A DNA stretch of 64,000 nt from Streptomyces puniciscabiei (GTDB lineage Bacteria > Actinomycetota > Actinomycetes > Streptomycetales > Streptomycetaceae), in the NCBI RefSeq assembly GCF_006715785.1, contig NZ_VFNX01000001.1, positions 2,990,501 to 3,054,500 of the forward strand. The letters are read 5' to 3'. A program made the translations under genes and the position numbers. The notes below the pieces were generated by a model. It did no database searches, was not told the DNA's origin, and worked only from the letters and a program-made list of their open reading frames with translations. This document shows positions 33,887-42,446 of the stretch, piece after piece (within the stretch, counting starts at the first letter, position 1; every line of letters starts with the position of its first letter).

Positions 33887-36175
33887 ATGCGTACAGGCGA
33901 GCCCCTCCCGTCGGTCGGGGATGTCCTCGCCGCCCTCGCGACCGGGCTGTGGCACTGGGACACGGCCGCCCGAGAAGTCACCGTGGACGCGGAGGCGGCG
34001 CGGCTGCTCGGGCTGCCCGCGGAGCCGACCACCCTCACCGAGGTCCAGACCCGGGCCCGGCTGCACCCCGAGGACTGGAACGAGATCACCGGGGTGATCC
34101 CGCTGGCCGTCGACGAGGGCACGCTCGCCGAGGTGCGCATCCGGATCATGGACGAGCAGGGGAACGTCCTGCGGGTCGTCCGCAGCCGCTCCAAGCCGTC
34201 CTTCGATCCCGAGCGGCGGGCGTACGAGCTGATCGGCACCCTGCAGGAGGTCACCGAGCCGACCCCGGGCACCCGGGCCGCCCGCAGCGCGGTCACCGGC
34301 GACTGGCGGCGCTCGCGGGAGGCGTTCCTGCTGGACGCGGGCCGGGCGCTGGCCGAGGCGCGGTCCACCGCCGAGGTGCTGCGGGTGGTCGGCGGCCTGT
34401 CGATGCCGGGCTTCTCCCCGGACGGGCTCGTGGTGTTCGGGGTGGAGGGCGACCGGCTGACGATCACCGGCCAGCACGGGCACCAGCCCGGCGACATGGG
34501 CCCCTTCTCCCACATGTCGCTGCGCACCCACTACCCGGCGGCCGAGGTGGTCCGCACGGGCCGCGCGGTGTATCTGTCCTCCCCCGCGGAGTACAAGGCC
34601 CGCTACCCGGCGACCTGGCCGCTCGCCCGGCGCTTCGGACGCCGCTCCTGGGCCTTCCTGCCGCTGACGGCGGCCGGACGCACGATGGGCGCCTGGATGG
34701 CGGCCTTCGCCTATCCGGTGGCGTTCACGCCCGACGAGCGCGCCGTGCTGACGACGGTGGCCCGGATGCTCGCCCAGGCGCTGTCCCGGGCCGGGGCCGA
34801 GGAGTCCGAGCGGGAACTGACCGAGGGCCTGCAGCGCTCCATGCTGCCCTCGCTCGGCCCGGAGATCCCCGGGATGCAGGTGGCCGCCCGGTACATCCCG
34901 ACGGGCGGCGGGCTCCAGGTCGGCGGCGACTGGTACGACATGATCCCGCTGCCCTCCGGCCGCTTCGCGCTGGCCATGGGCGACGTCCAGGGCCATGACG
35001 TACGGGCCGCGGGTCTCATGGGCCAGCTGCGCATCGCCCTGCGCGCCTACGCCGCCGAGGGCCACCGCCCGGACGCCGTGCTCACCCGCGCCTCCCGGTT
35101 CCTGCACGGCATCACCCACGACGACCAGATGACCGACGTCCGCTTCGCGACCTGCGTGTACGTGGAGGCCGACCCGGCGACCGGGAAACTGGAGATCGCC
35201 CGCGCCGGGCACCCGGACCCGGCGATCCGGATGGCCGACGGCACGGTCATGATGAGGCCGACGGCGGGCGGACTGCCGCTGGGCGTGGACCCGGACCCGG
35301 ACTATCCGACGACCCGGTTCACCCTGGAACCCGGCGAGACGCTGATGCTCTGCACCGACGGCCTGCTCGAGACCGGCGGACACGACCTGGACAGCGGCTG
35401 GCGCCGGCTGCGCGCGATCCTGGAGGCGCATCCAGGGGGCGACGGGGCCGAAGACGGGGTCGGCCTGGAGTCACTGGCCGACGCGCTGGTGCAGGGCGTG
35501 CACGGACCGTCCTCCCACCACACCACCGGTCCCCTGGCGGACCGCCGCGAGGACGACATCGCGCTGGTGCTGCTGTGCCGGCTGCTGGAGGGCGCCGCGC
35601 GGCCCGCCGTACGGCGCACCCTGCTGTCGGTGGCCCAGGACGAGCCGGACCGGATCGCCGAGGCCCGCCGGCACGTGCGCGAGCTGCTGCACGACTGGGC
35701 CTCGGCCGAACAGGTCGACTCGGCGGTGCTGCTGGTCTCCGAGATGGTCACCAACGTCCTCGTCCACACCGACACCGACGCGCTGCTGCTCGCCGAGGTG
35801 ACCGGGGAGACGGGCGCGCGTGGCCTGCGGGTGCAGGTCACCGACGCGGGCGACGACCTCCCGCACAAGCGCCGCCCCGGCGAACTGGCCTCCTCCGGCC
35901 GCGGTCTGATGCTGATCGAACTCCTCGCGGACGCCTGGGGGGTGGACCCGCGGGGCGAGGGCAAGAGCATCTGGTTCGAGCTCTATGAGTCGGGGGGTGC
36001 GGCCGGGGGTGTGCCTGGAGGCGTGCCGCGGGCTGCGTCGGACGAGGACGGGCCGGAAGGTGACGCGTCGTCGGCAGGCGGCACACCGGCGGATGGCCCG
36101 CCGGACGACGAGCCGGAGCCCGACGCGCCGGAGTCGGGCGCGTCGGAGGCGGACGCCTCGGAGGGCGCCGCGTAA
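33887..36175 (+). CDS. PAS-GAF-PP2C-HATPase multidomain phosphatase/regulator
   Basis: 762 residues. PAS domain ~10-125; GAF ~145-300; SpoIIE/RsbU-type serine phosphatase ~325-545 with QVGGDWYDMIPLP, AMGDVQGHDVRA and LCTDGLLETGG; RsbW-like HATPase ~570-695 with LLVSEMVTNVLVHT (N box), VTDAGDD and SSGRGLMLIELLADAWG. This layout suits a partner-switching controller of an alternative sigma factor, sensing a signal through PAS/GAF. The tail from residue ~700 is disordered (Pro, Glu, Asp, Ser, Ala) and overlaps the 3' end of the opposite-strand gene by 193 bp. No adjacent anti-sigma antagonist gene. Confidence 0.9.
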   Translation: MRTGEPLPSVGDVLAALATGLWHWDTAAREVTVDAEAARLLGLPAEPTTLTEVQTRARLHPEDWNEITGVIPLAVDEGTLAEVRIRIMDEQGNVLRVVRSRSKPSFDPERRAYELIGTLQEVTEPTPGTRAARSAVTGDWRRSREAFLLDAGRALAEARSTAEVLRVVGGLSMPGFSPDGLVVFGVEGDRLTITGQHGHQPGDMGPFSHMSLRTHYPAAEVVRTGRAVYLSSPAEYKARYPATWPLARRFGRRSWAFLPLTAAGRTMGAWMAAFAYPVAFTPDERAVLTTVARMLAQALSRAGAEESERELTEGLQRSMLPSLGPEIPGMQVAARYIPTGGGLQVGGDWYDMIPLPSGRFALAMGDVQGHDVRAAGLMGQLRIALRAYAAEGHRPDAVLTRASRFLHGITHDDQMTDVRFATCVYVEADPATGKLEIARAGHPDPAIRMADGTVMMRPTAGGLPLGVDPDPDYPTTRFTLEPGETLMLCTDGLLETGGHDLDSGWRRLRAILEAHPGGDGAEDGVGLESLADALVQGVHGPSSHHTTGPLADRREDDIALVLLCRLLEGAARPAVRRTLLSVAQDEPDRIAEARRHVRELLHDWASAEQVDSAVLLVSEMVTNVLVHTDTDALLLAEVTGETGARGLRVQVTDAGDDLPHKRRPGELASSGRGLMLIELLADAWGVDPRGEGKSIWFELYESGGAAGGVPGGVPRAASDEDGPEGDASSAGGTPADGPPDDEPEPDAPESGASEADASEGAA

Positions 36176-37191
36176 CGGGTCCGCAGTTCCTGTACGACCC
36201 CGAAGGCGGCCGCGGTCAGCGGGACCGCGAGCAGCATCCCGAGGATGCCCGCCACGGACGCCCCGGCGGTGATGGCGAGCATCACCACGGCCGGGTGCAT
36301 CTGCACGGTCCGGCTCTGGATGACCGGCTGCAGCACATGCCCCTCCAGCACCTGCACGGCGAGGACGACCCCGAGCGTCCACAGGGCGATGACGAAGCCG
36401 CGGTCGGCGAGGGCGACCAGGACGGCCACCGCACCGGAGACGAAGGCACCGAGGTAGGGGATGTAGGCGCCGACGAAGACGAGCGCACCGAGCCCGACCG
36501 CGCCGGGCACCTGGAGGACCAGCAGACCGACAGTGATGCACACGGCGTCGATGAGCGCGATGAGCGTCGTGCCGCGCATGAACCCCTCGACCGCCTCGAA
36601 GGCACGCCGGGCGACGGCCTCCAGGGTGTCGGCGGTGCCGCCGGGCGCGACGGCCCGCAGGACCTCCACGGCCCGGTGGGAGTCGCGCAGGAAGAAGAAG
36701 ACGAGCAACAGGGCGAGCACGGCCATCGCGAGGGACTCGCCGACGACGCTGACCCCACTGATGACGTTGGACGCGGCCGTGCCCCCGAACCTGCTCAGCA
36801 GCGCGCGCGAGTTCGCGGCGAGGTCGTCGAGACCGGTACCCGCGGCCCCGAAGTGCTGTGCGACACCCTTGGCGGCCTCCCGCAGCGAGGCGATGATCTG
36901 GTCGCCGGTGTCGATGAGCGCCGCGACGACGATGTACACGGCACCGCCGACGACGGCCACGACGGCGACACAGGTGAGCCCGGCCGCCACCGACGCCTGC
37001 ACCCCGCTCCGCACGAGCCGCCGGTACAGCGGTCCGAGCAGCGCGGTACCGAGCAGCGCGAGCAGCACCGGTGTGACGGCGGTACGGAACTCCCCGCACA
37101 GCCGTACCCCGACCCACCCCACCCCGGCGACCAGCAGCAGCACGGCACACCAGGCGGCAAGGCGTCGAACGGGGTCGGGCAACAACTGCAC
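35983..37191 (-). CDS. AI-2E family permease-like membrane protein
   Basis: 402 residues with about eight membrane spans, for example LAAWCAVLLLVAGVGWVGV, GLTCVAVVAVVGGAVYIVVAAL and MAVLALLLVFFFLRD. The signature ALVFVGAYIPYLGAFVSGAVAVLVAL and EGHVLQPVIQSRTVQMHPAVVMLAI is characteristic of the TqsA/PerM (AI-2E transporter) family. Family members export small solutes or act as Na+/H+ antiporters; quorum-signal transport is not implied. The last ~60 residues are Ser/Pro/Ala-rich and lie antisense to the tail of the neighbouring phosphatase. GTG start. Confidence 0.88.
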   Translation of the reverse strand: MQLLPDPVRRLAAWCAVLLLVAGVGWVGVRLCGEFRTAVTPVLLALLGTALLGPLYRRLVRSGVQASVAAGLTCVAVVAVVGGAVYIVVAALIDTGDQIIASLREAAKGVAQHFGAAGTGLDDLAANSRALLSRFGGTAASNVISGVSVVGESLAMAVLALLLVFFFLRDSHRAVEVLRAVAPGGTADTLEAVARRAFEAVEGFMRGTTLIALIDAVCITVGLLVLQVPGAVGLGALVFVGAYIPYLGAFVSGAVAVLVALADRGFVIALWTLGVVLAVQVLEGHVLQPVIQSRTVQMHPAVVMLAITAGASVAGILGMLLAVPLTAAAFGVVQELRTRYAAPSEASASDAPDSGASGSGSSSGGPSAGVPPADDASPSGPSSSDAARGTPPGTPPAAPPDS

Positions 37192-37410
37192 GCGTCCAGC
37201 GGATCATGCGCACCGCCGGGTGTCCTGCCGCGCGGGCCCGGGCGGGTGAGGCGCACGCCGTCCCTGGTGGGCGTCCTCGGCGTGGTGCGGGAGGGCCGTT
37301 CACTCCGTGTGTGCGTTCGAGATGCAGCGCGTGACGATCTAGGCAAGCCTGAGGGCATTCCCCCAAGACCATCCGTCTTGCCGGAGGACCCAGGAAAGGA
37401 ATCGATCACT

Positions 37411-37536
37411 ATGCGTACCATCGCTGCTTTCTTCGCCGCCGCGCTCCTGACCGTGCTGGCAGCCCCCGTCGCCTCCGCTGGCGAGCACGGCAACGGAATC
37501 TGCGACAGCCACACGATCAGCAAGCTGTGCTGGTGA
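37411..37536 (+). CDS. 41-residue secreted peptide with a Cys pair
   Basis: Signal peptide MRTIAAFFAAALLTVLAAPVASA with a clean ASA cleavage site, leaving an 18-residue mature peptide GEHGNGICDSHTISKLCW. Two Cys residues ten apart could form a disulfide loop. AGGAAAGGA lies about 10 bases before the ATG, and a 21-bp hairpin follows, so it is a complete single-gene unit. I do not recognise a family. It could be a signal, a toxin-like peptide or a surface component. Confidence 0.75.
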   Translation: MRTIAAFFAAALLTVLAAPVASAGEHGNGICDSHTISKLCW

Positions 37537-37546
37537 CCTCCTTGTG

Positions 37547-37591
37547 AAAGGGGACAGGCCGTGGACCTAGGGTCCACGGCCTGTCCCCTTT
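37547..37591. terminator. Strong bidirectional terminator
   Basis: Perfect 21-bp stem (arms 37547-37567 and 37571-37591) with a three-base loop. It starts with AAA and ends with TTT, so it can end transcripts from the peptide gene and from the convergent pirin gene. Confidence 0.92.
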
Positions 37592-37600
37592 CGGCGCAGG

Positions 37601-38572
37601 TCAGATACCGTTCGCGGACATCCCGTGCACCGCCGGGATCGTCCCCAGCCGGCCCTTCTGGAAGTCCTCGAAGGCCTGCATCAGCTCTTCCTTGGTGTTC
37701 ATGACGAAGGGTCCGTAGTGCGCCATGGGCTCCCGTATGGGCTGTCCGCCCAGCACGACGACCTCCAGATCCGGGGTGTGGGCGTCCTGCTTGTCGTCCG
37801 CGCGGACGGTCAGCGCGGACCCGGCGCCGAACACCGCGGTCTGGCCGAGGCGGATCGGCCGGCGCTCCGCACCGACGCTGCCGCGTCCCGCGAGGACGTA
37901 GGCCAGGCCGTTGAAGTCCTCCCGCCAGGGCAGGGTGACCTCGGCGCCGGGGGCGACCGTCGCGTGGACCATCGTGATCGGGGTGTGCGTGATGCCGGGG
38001 CCCTTGTGGCCGTCCAGTTCGCCCGCGATGACGCGCAGCAGCGCACCGCCGTCCGGGGTCGTCAGCAGCTGCACGCTGCCGCCGCGGATGTCCTGGTAGC
38101 GGGGGGCCATCATCTTGTCCTTGGCCGGGAGGTTCACCCACAGCTGCAGGCCGTGGAAGAGGCCGCCGGACACGACGAGGGACTCCGGCGGAGCCTCGAT
38201 GTGCAGCAGACCCGAGCCGGCCGTCATCCACTGGGTGTCGCCGTTGGTGATGGTGCCGCCCCCGCCGTGGCTGTCCTGGTGGTCGAAGGTGCCGTCGATG
38301 ATGTAGGTGACGGTCTCGAAACCGCGGTGCGGGTGCCAGGGGGTGCCCTTGGGCTCACCCGGCGCGTACTCCACCTCGCCCATCTGGTCCATCATGATGA
38401 ACGGGTCGAGGTGGCGGTAGTGGATCCCCGCGAACGCCCGGCGCACCGGGAAGCCCTCGCCCTCGTAACCGCTCGGAGCGGTCGAGACGGCAAGCACCGG
38501 ACGCGCCACGGCGTCGGCGGGAGCGGTCACACGGGGCAGCGTCAACGGGTTCTCGACGGTCACTGCAGGCAT
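37601..38572 (-). CDS. Pirin-family protein
   Basis: 323-residue bicupin. The N-terminal metal site is seen in HLDPFIMMDQMG, GTPWHPHRGFETVTYIIDG and SGLLHIEAPPES, with the His/His/Glu ligands of pirins. Family members act as quercetinases or as redox-sensitive regulators; the physiological role in Streptomyces is unknown. AAGGAGG lies before the ATG. The coding region contains a sequence very close to the phage phiC31 attB site, which in S. coelicolor also lies in a pirin gene. A palindrome is present just upstream of the start. Confidence 0.93.
   Translation of the reverse strand: MPAVTVENPLTLPRVTAPADAVARPVLAVSTAPSGYEGEGFPVRRAFAGIHYRHLDPFIMMDQMGEVEYAPGEPKGTPWHPHRGFETVTYIIDGTFDHQDSHGGGGTITNGDTQWMTAGSGLLHIEAPPESLVVSGGLFHGLQLWVNLPAKDKMMAPRYQDIRGGSVQLLTTPDGGALLRVIAGELDGHKGPGITHTPITMVHATVAPGAEVTLPWREDFNGLAYVLAGRGSVGAERRPIRLGQTAVFGAGSALTVRADDKQDAHTPDLEVVVLGGQPIREPMAHYGPFVMNTKEELMQAFEDFQKGRLGTIPAVHGMSANGI
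38333..38366 (+). other. phiC31-type attB site
   Basis: This 34-bp stretch matches the remembered minimal phiC31 attB at all but three positions. The central TTG crossover core is at 38349-38351, flanked by GTGCCAGGGGGTGCCC on the left and GGCTCACCCGGCGCG on the right. It is uninterrupted, so no phage is integrated here. Confidence 0.88.
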
Positions 38573-38599
38573 GGTCGGACCTCCTTGTGCATCCAGATT

Positions 38600-38615
38600 A
38601 GTTGAGCGTTGAACT
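38600..38615. promoter_or_regulatory. Imperfect palindrome upstream of pirin
   Basis: AGTTGAGCGTTGAACT, a 16-bp imperfect dyad with AGTT/AACT ends, in the 5' region 28 bp before the pirin start. The pattern resembles MarR-type operators. No regulator gene is adjacent. Confidence 0.4.
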
Positions 38616-38714
38616 TTATGCCACCCCTAACAGAACGAGCCCGGAGGTAATTCCTCCGGGCTCCAGGTGACGGGCACTTTCCAAGGCGTCGCACAACGGC
38701 GTCGCACAAAGGCG

Positions 38715-39067
38715 TCACACAAAGGCGAAGAAGACGACGGGCACGGCCGCGAGCACCCCGCCGGCCAGGACCGGAATCGCTCCCGTCGGGGTCCGCGGCG
38801 CCGTAGCGGATCGACGCCCACGCCGCACCGCCCGTGTCCGAGCTCACACACTCGCGCCGCACCCCCCGAGCGTCGGTACAGGAGTAGACGTAACGCGTCA
38901 GCGGGCCGTTCTCGGTGCCGATCCCATGGGACGACTCCAGCCGCCCTTCCGCCGTGCCCCCGCCTGCGCAAACGACGGGCGCCACCCCCCCGGCCACCCC
39001 CCAGCACACCGTCCGTCAGCGCGAAGACACCGCCCCCGGCCCACCACAGCCGCCGTCCGCGCGGCAA
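38715..39067 (-). pseudogene. Frameshifted small exported/membrane protein
   Basis: Protein-like sequence moves through all three frames. The first frame begins (TTG, 39067) LPRGRRLWWAGGGVFALTDGVLG. A second frame continues VAGGVAPVVCAGGGTAEGRLE, then LTRYVYSCTDARGVRREC. A third frame ends GAIPVLAGGVLAAVPVVFFAFV and stop, an obvious final membrane span. The first switch falls in G-runs near 38985-39000. Together they would make one two-span protein with an external Cys-containing domain. Either the gene is decayed or the assembly has indels in homopolymers. It would have followed the SseB-like gene in an operon, 6 bp apart. Confidence 0.6.
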
Positions 39068-39073
39068 GGGCGG

Positions 39074-39538
39074 CTAGCCGTACATCCGGCGCATCGCGAA
39101 GTCGACCATCTGCTCGACCGCCTTCGCGTCGAAGACCATCCGGTGTTCGCCCTCCATGTCCAGGACGAAGCCGTAGCCGGTCGGCAGGAGATCGATGACC
39201 TCCGCCCCCGTGATCACGAAGTACTTGGACTCCTTGCCCGCGTACCGGCGCAGTTCCTTGAGCGAGGTGAACATCGGGATCACCGGCTGCTGGGTGTTGT
39301 GCAGGGCGAGGAAGCCGGGGGTGTCGCCGCGTGGGCAGTACACCTTCGACGTGGCGAAGATCTGCTGGAAGTCCTCGGCGGACATCTGCCCGGTGGTGAA
39401 GGCGCGCACCGCGTCCGCGAGGGAGGGCGGGGACGGCTCGGGATACAGCGGCGGCTGCTGCCCGTAGCCGCCGGCCATCGGCTGCTGGGGTGCGGCGTAC
39501 TGCTGCTGAGCACCGACGTTCTGGTCGTAGCCGTACAT
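39074..39538 (-). CDS. SseB-domain protein
   Basis: 154 residues. A Gln/Tyr/Pro-rich N-terminus (VGAQQQYAAPQQPMAGGYGQ) is followed by an SseB-type domain: LADAVRAFTTGQMSAEDFQQIF, KVYCPRGDTPGFLALH, PVIPMFTSLKELRRYAG and VITGAEVIDLLPTGYGFVLD. SseB-like domains occur widely in actinobacteria with no firm function. ATG start is the first Met; no other start is likely. The following frameshifted gene lies 6 bp downstream. Confidence 0.85.
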   Translation of the reverse strand: MYGYDQNVGAQQQYAAPQQPMAGGYGQQPPLYPEPSPPSLADAVRAFTTGQMSAEDFQQIFATSKVYCPRGDTPGFLALHNTQQPVIPMFTSLKELRRYAGKESKYFVITGAEVIDLLPTGYGFVLDMEGEHRMVFDAKAVEQMVDFAMRRMYG

Positions 39539-39589
39539 GGGCGCAAGCGTACCGAGGGCGGGGGTGAGGCGGATGTCGGGCGCCTTTTA

Positions 39590-39638
39590 TGTAGCGAGCA
39601 CTAGGGAAACAGGGCTAGCATTTCTATAGCGAGCGATA
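39590..39638. promoter_or_regulatory. Pair of related dyads upstream of the alpha/beta hydrolase
   Basis: TATAGCGAGCGATA (39625-39638) fits the dyad TATnGCnnGCnATA exactly. A related copy, TGTAGCGAGCACTA, lies at 39590-39603, 35 bp away (about three to four helical turns). Both share TAGCGAGC. They are just before a GTG-started hydrolase gene and resemble TetR- or MarR-type operators. Confidence 0.5.
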
Positions 39639-39665
39639 CACATCTACTGCCCCTGGGGGATCCCT

Positions 39666-40412
39666 GTGCCCGACACCCACTCCCGCCCCACCCTGCTCCT
39701 CGCTCACGGCGCCGGCGGCTCGACAGCGGCCAACTACGGACCGGTGATGGAGGAGTTGAGGACCAGGTACCGCGTGATCGGCGCCGACTATCCGGGCGCG
39801 GGCAGCACCCCGCGCGCCACCGGGCCGCTCGAACTGGACGGCCTGGCCGACCGGTTGGTGGCCGCCGCCGACGCGGAGGGCGTCGAGCGCTTCGGTGTGT
39901 CCGGCTACTCGCTGGGCGGGGCGGTGGCGATACGGCTGGCCGTGCGGTATCCGGAGCGGGTGACGGGGCTCGTGCTGACCGCGCCCTTCGCCCGCGCCGA
40001 CGCGCAGGTACGGCTCACCGCGCGCGTGTGGCGGGCGCTCATCGAGTCGGGCGACCCCGGCACGCTGGGCCGTTTCGTGGTCGCCCACGCCCTGGGCCCG
40101 GCGGCCCTGGAGGCGATGGCCCCGCAGGAGCTGGAGGCGGCGGTGAAGGAGAGCGGGGCGGATGTGCCGAAGGGGACGCCGGAGCACGTGGAGCTGGTGG
40201 AGCGGCTGGACGTGACCGCGGACCTGGCCCGGATCACCGTACCCACACTGGTCGTGTCGCCGGTCGACGACCGGCTGATCCCGCCCCGGCTGCACCGTGC
40301 GGTGGCGACGGGCATCCCGGGGGCCCGGCTGGTGGAGATACCGGGCGGTCACCTGACTTTCGCCGAACAGCCGGACCGGTGGGCGGCGCTGCTCAGCGGC
40401 GGGGCCGAGTAG
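39666..40412 (+). CDS. Alpha/beta hydrolase
   Basis: 248-residue soluble serine hydrolase. Oxyanion motif AHGAGGS, nucleophile elbow GVSGYSLGGAVA, acid in VSPVDDRLIPP and catalytic His in IPGGHLTFAEQ are all in order, giving a complete Ser-Asp-His triad. GTG start. Substrate cannot be told; family members include esterases, lactonases and haloperoxidase-like enzymes. It is followed by an acyl-CoA dehydrogenase on the same strand but with its own promoter region. Confidence 0.9.
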   Translation: MPDTHSRPTLLLAHGAGGSTAANYGPVMEELRTRYRVIGADYPGAGSTPRATGPLELDGLADRLVAAADAEGVERFGVSGYSLGGAVAIRLAVRYPERVTGLVLTAPFARADAQVRLTARVWRALIESGDPGTLGRFVVAHALGPAALEAMAPQELEAAVKESGADVPKGTPEHVELVERLDVTADLARITVPTLVVSPVDDRLIPPRLHRAVATGIPGARLVEIPGGHLTFAEQPDRWAALLSGGAE

Positions 40413-40422
40413 ACGCTGCTCA

Positions 40423-40436
40423 CACTTGAGCAAGTG
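40423..40436. promoter_or_regulatory. Palindrome upstream of acyl-CoA dehydrogenase
   Basis: CACTTG-AG-CAAGTG, perfect 6+6 dyad, about 110 bp before the dehydrogenase start in an AT-richer intergenic stretch. Too weak for a terminator; a regulator site is the likelier reading. Confidence 0.4.
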
Positions 40437-40543
40437 GGGTTGCTTGTTATTACCGGCGGGTAGCATCATCGTAGCTACTTGTTGGTACGTGAACTAGGTG
40501 CGAGGAGTCAGTGCCTCGCCGATCCCTCTACGGAGCCGTCGCC

Positions 40544-42370
40544 ATGGGGCACTACAAGTCGAATCTCCGCGACATCGAGTTCAACCTCTTCGAAGTACTG
40601 GGGCGCGACAAGGTGTACGGCACCGGCCCGTTCGAGGAGATGGACGTCGACACCGCCAAGAGCGTCCTGGAGGAGCTGACCCGCCTCTCCGAGAACGAGC
40701 TGGCCGAGTCCTTCGCCGACGCCGACCGCAACCCGCCCGTCTTCGACCCCGAGACCAACACCGCCCCCGTCCCGGCGTCCTTCAAGAAGAGCTACCAGGC
40801 CTTCATGGACTCCGAGTACTGGCGGCTCGGCCTGCCCGAGGAGATCGGCGGCACCACCTCGCCGCGCTCCCTGATCTGGGCCTACGCCGAGCTGATCCTG
40901 GGCGCCAACCCGGCCGTGTGGATGTACTCCTCGGGCCCGGCGTTCGCCGGCATCCTCTTCGAGGAGGGCAACGAGGTCCAGAAGCACATAGCGAAGATCG
41001 CCGTGGAGAAGCAGTGGGGCTCCACGATGGTGCTCACCGAGCCCGACGCGGGCTCCGACGTGGGCGCCGGCCGCACCAAGGCGGTCCAGCAGGAGGACGG
41101 CTCCTGGCACATCGAGGGCGTGAAGCGCTTCATCACCTCCGGTGAGCACGACATGTCGGAGAACATCCTCCACTACGTGCTCGCGCGTCCCGAGGGCGCC
41201 GGCCCCGGCACCAAGGGCCTGTCCCTGTTCCTCGTGCCGAAGTACCTGTTCGACTTCGAGACCGGCGAGCTGGGCGAGCGCAACGGCGTCTACGCCACCA
41301 ACGTCGAGCACAAGATGGGCCTGAAGGCCTCCAACACCTGCGAGATGACCTTCGGCGACCGGCACCCCGCCAAGGGCTGGCTGATCGGCGACAAGCACGA
41401 CGGCATCCGCCAGATGTTCCGCATCATCGAGTTCGCCCGCATGATGGTCGGCACGAAGGCGATCTCCACGCTGTCCACCGGCTACCTGAACGCGCTGGAG
41501 TACGCCAAGGAGCGCGTCCAGGGCCCCGACCTCGCGCAGTTCATGGACAAGACCGCGCCCAAGGTCACCATCACCCACCACCCGGACGTGCGCCGCTCGC
41601 TGATCACGCAGAAGGCGTACGCGGAGGGCATGCGCGCCCTGGTGCTGTACACCGCCTCGATCCAGGACGCGATCCAGATCAAGGAGGCGGCCGGCGAGGA
41701 CGCCTCCGCCGAGCACGCGCTGAACGACCTGCTGCTGCCGATCGTCAAGGGCTACGGCTCCGAGAAGGGCTACGAGCAGCTCGCCCAGTCGCTGCAGACC
41801 TTCGGCGGCTCCGGCTTCCTGCAGGAGTACCCGATCGAGCAGTACATCCGGGACTCCAAGATCGACACCCTGTACGAGGGCACCACGGCGATCCAGGGCC
41901 AGGACTTCTTCTTCCGGAAGATCGTCCGCAACCAGGGCGCCGCGCTGAACTCCCTCGCCGAGGACATCAAGAAGTTCCTGGCGCTCGGCACCGGCGGCGA
42001 GGAGCTGGCCGGCGCCCGTGAGCACCTGGCCAAGGCGGCCGTGGAGCTGGAGGCGATCGTCGGCCTGATGCTGACCGACCTCGCCGCCACCGAGCAGGAC
42101 ACCAAGAACATCTACAAGGTGGGCCTGAACACCACCCGCCTGCTCATGGCCTCCGGTGACGTCGTCGTCGGCTACCTGCTGCTCAAGGGCGCCGCGGTCG
42201 CCGCCGAGAAGCTGGCCACGGCCTCCGCCAAGGACCAGGCGTTCTACACCGGCAAGATCGCCGCGGCGAAGTTCTTCGCGGCGAACGTCCTGCCGGGCGT
42301 CACCCTCGCCCGCAAGGTCGCCTCCGGTGTCGAGCTGGACCTGATGGAGCTGGACGAGGCCGCGTTCTAG
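40544..42370 (+). CDS. Acyl-CoA dehydrogenase
   Basis: 608-residue FAD enzyme catalysing the first step of beta-oxidation. Larger than the 380-residue classical type because of an N-terminal extension and a C-terminal helical domain of ~120 residues (the long DUF1974/AcdB-like layout). FAD and substrate motifs: [29 protein letters not shown], and [32 protein letters not shown] near residue 425, where the Glu of YEG is the candidate catalytic base. ATG at 40544 gives the natural N-terminus [10 protein letters not shown]; a GTG at 40511 with GAGGAG is an alternative. Downstream hairpin. Confidence 0.92.
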   Translation: MGHYKSNLRDIEFNLFEVLGRDKVYGTGPFEEMDVDTAKSVLEELTRLSENELAESFADADRNPPVFDPETNTAPVPASFKKSYQAFMDSEYWRLGLPEEIGGTTSPRSLIWAYAELILGANPAVWMYSSGPAFAGILFEEGNEVQKHIAKIAVEKQWGSTMVLTEPDAGSDVGAGRTKAVQQEDGSWHIEGVKRFITSGEHDMSENILHYVLARPEGAGPGTKGLSLFLVPKYLFDFETGELGERNGVYATNVEHKMGLKASNTCEMTFGDRHPAKGWLIGDKHDGIRQMFRIIEFARMMVGTKAISTLSTGYLNALEYAKERVQGPDLAQFMDKTAPKVTITHHPDVRRSLITQKAYAEGMRALVLYTASIQDAIQIKEAAGEDASAEHALNDLLLPIVKGYGSEKGYEQLAQSLQTFGGSGFLQEYPIEQYIRDSKIDTLYEGTTAIQGQDFFFRKIVRNQGAALNSLAEDIKKFLALGTGGEELAGAREHLAKAAVELEAIVGLMLTDLAATEQDTKNIYKVGLNTTRLLMASGDVVVGYLLLKGAAVAAEKLATASAKDQAFYTGKIAAAKFFAANVLPGVTLARKVASGVELDLMELDEAAF

Positions 42371-42393
42371 AAGGTAGTTGCGGATTCCCTGTG

Positions 42394-42424
42394 CGGGCCC
42401 GCTCCCTTTCCGGGAGCGGGCCCG
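42394..42424 (+). terminator. Hairpin terminator after acyl-CoA dehydrogenase
   Basis: Perfect 13-bp stem CGGGCCCGCTCCC / GGGAGCGGGCCCG with a five-base loop, 23 bases after the stop. No U-run. Confidence 0.75.
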
Positions 42425-42446
42425 TGCACGTCGTTAAGGTGAACCC

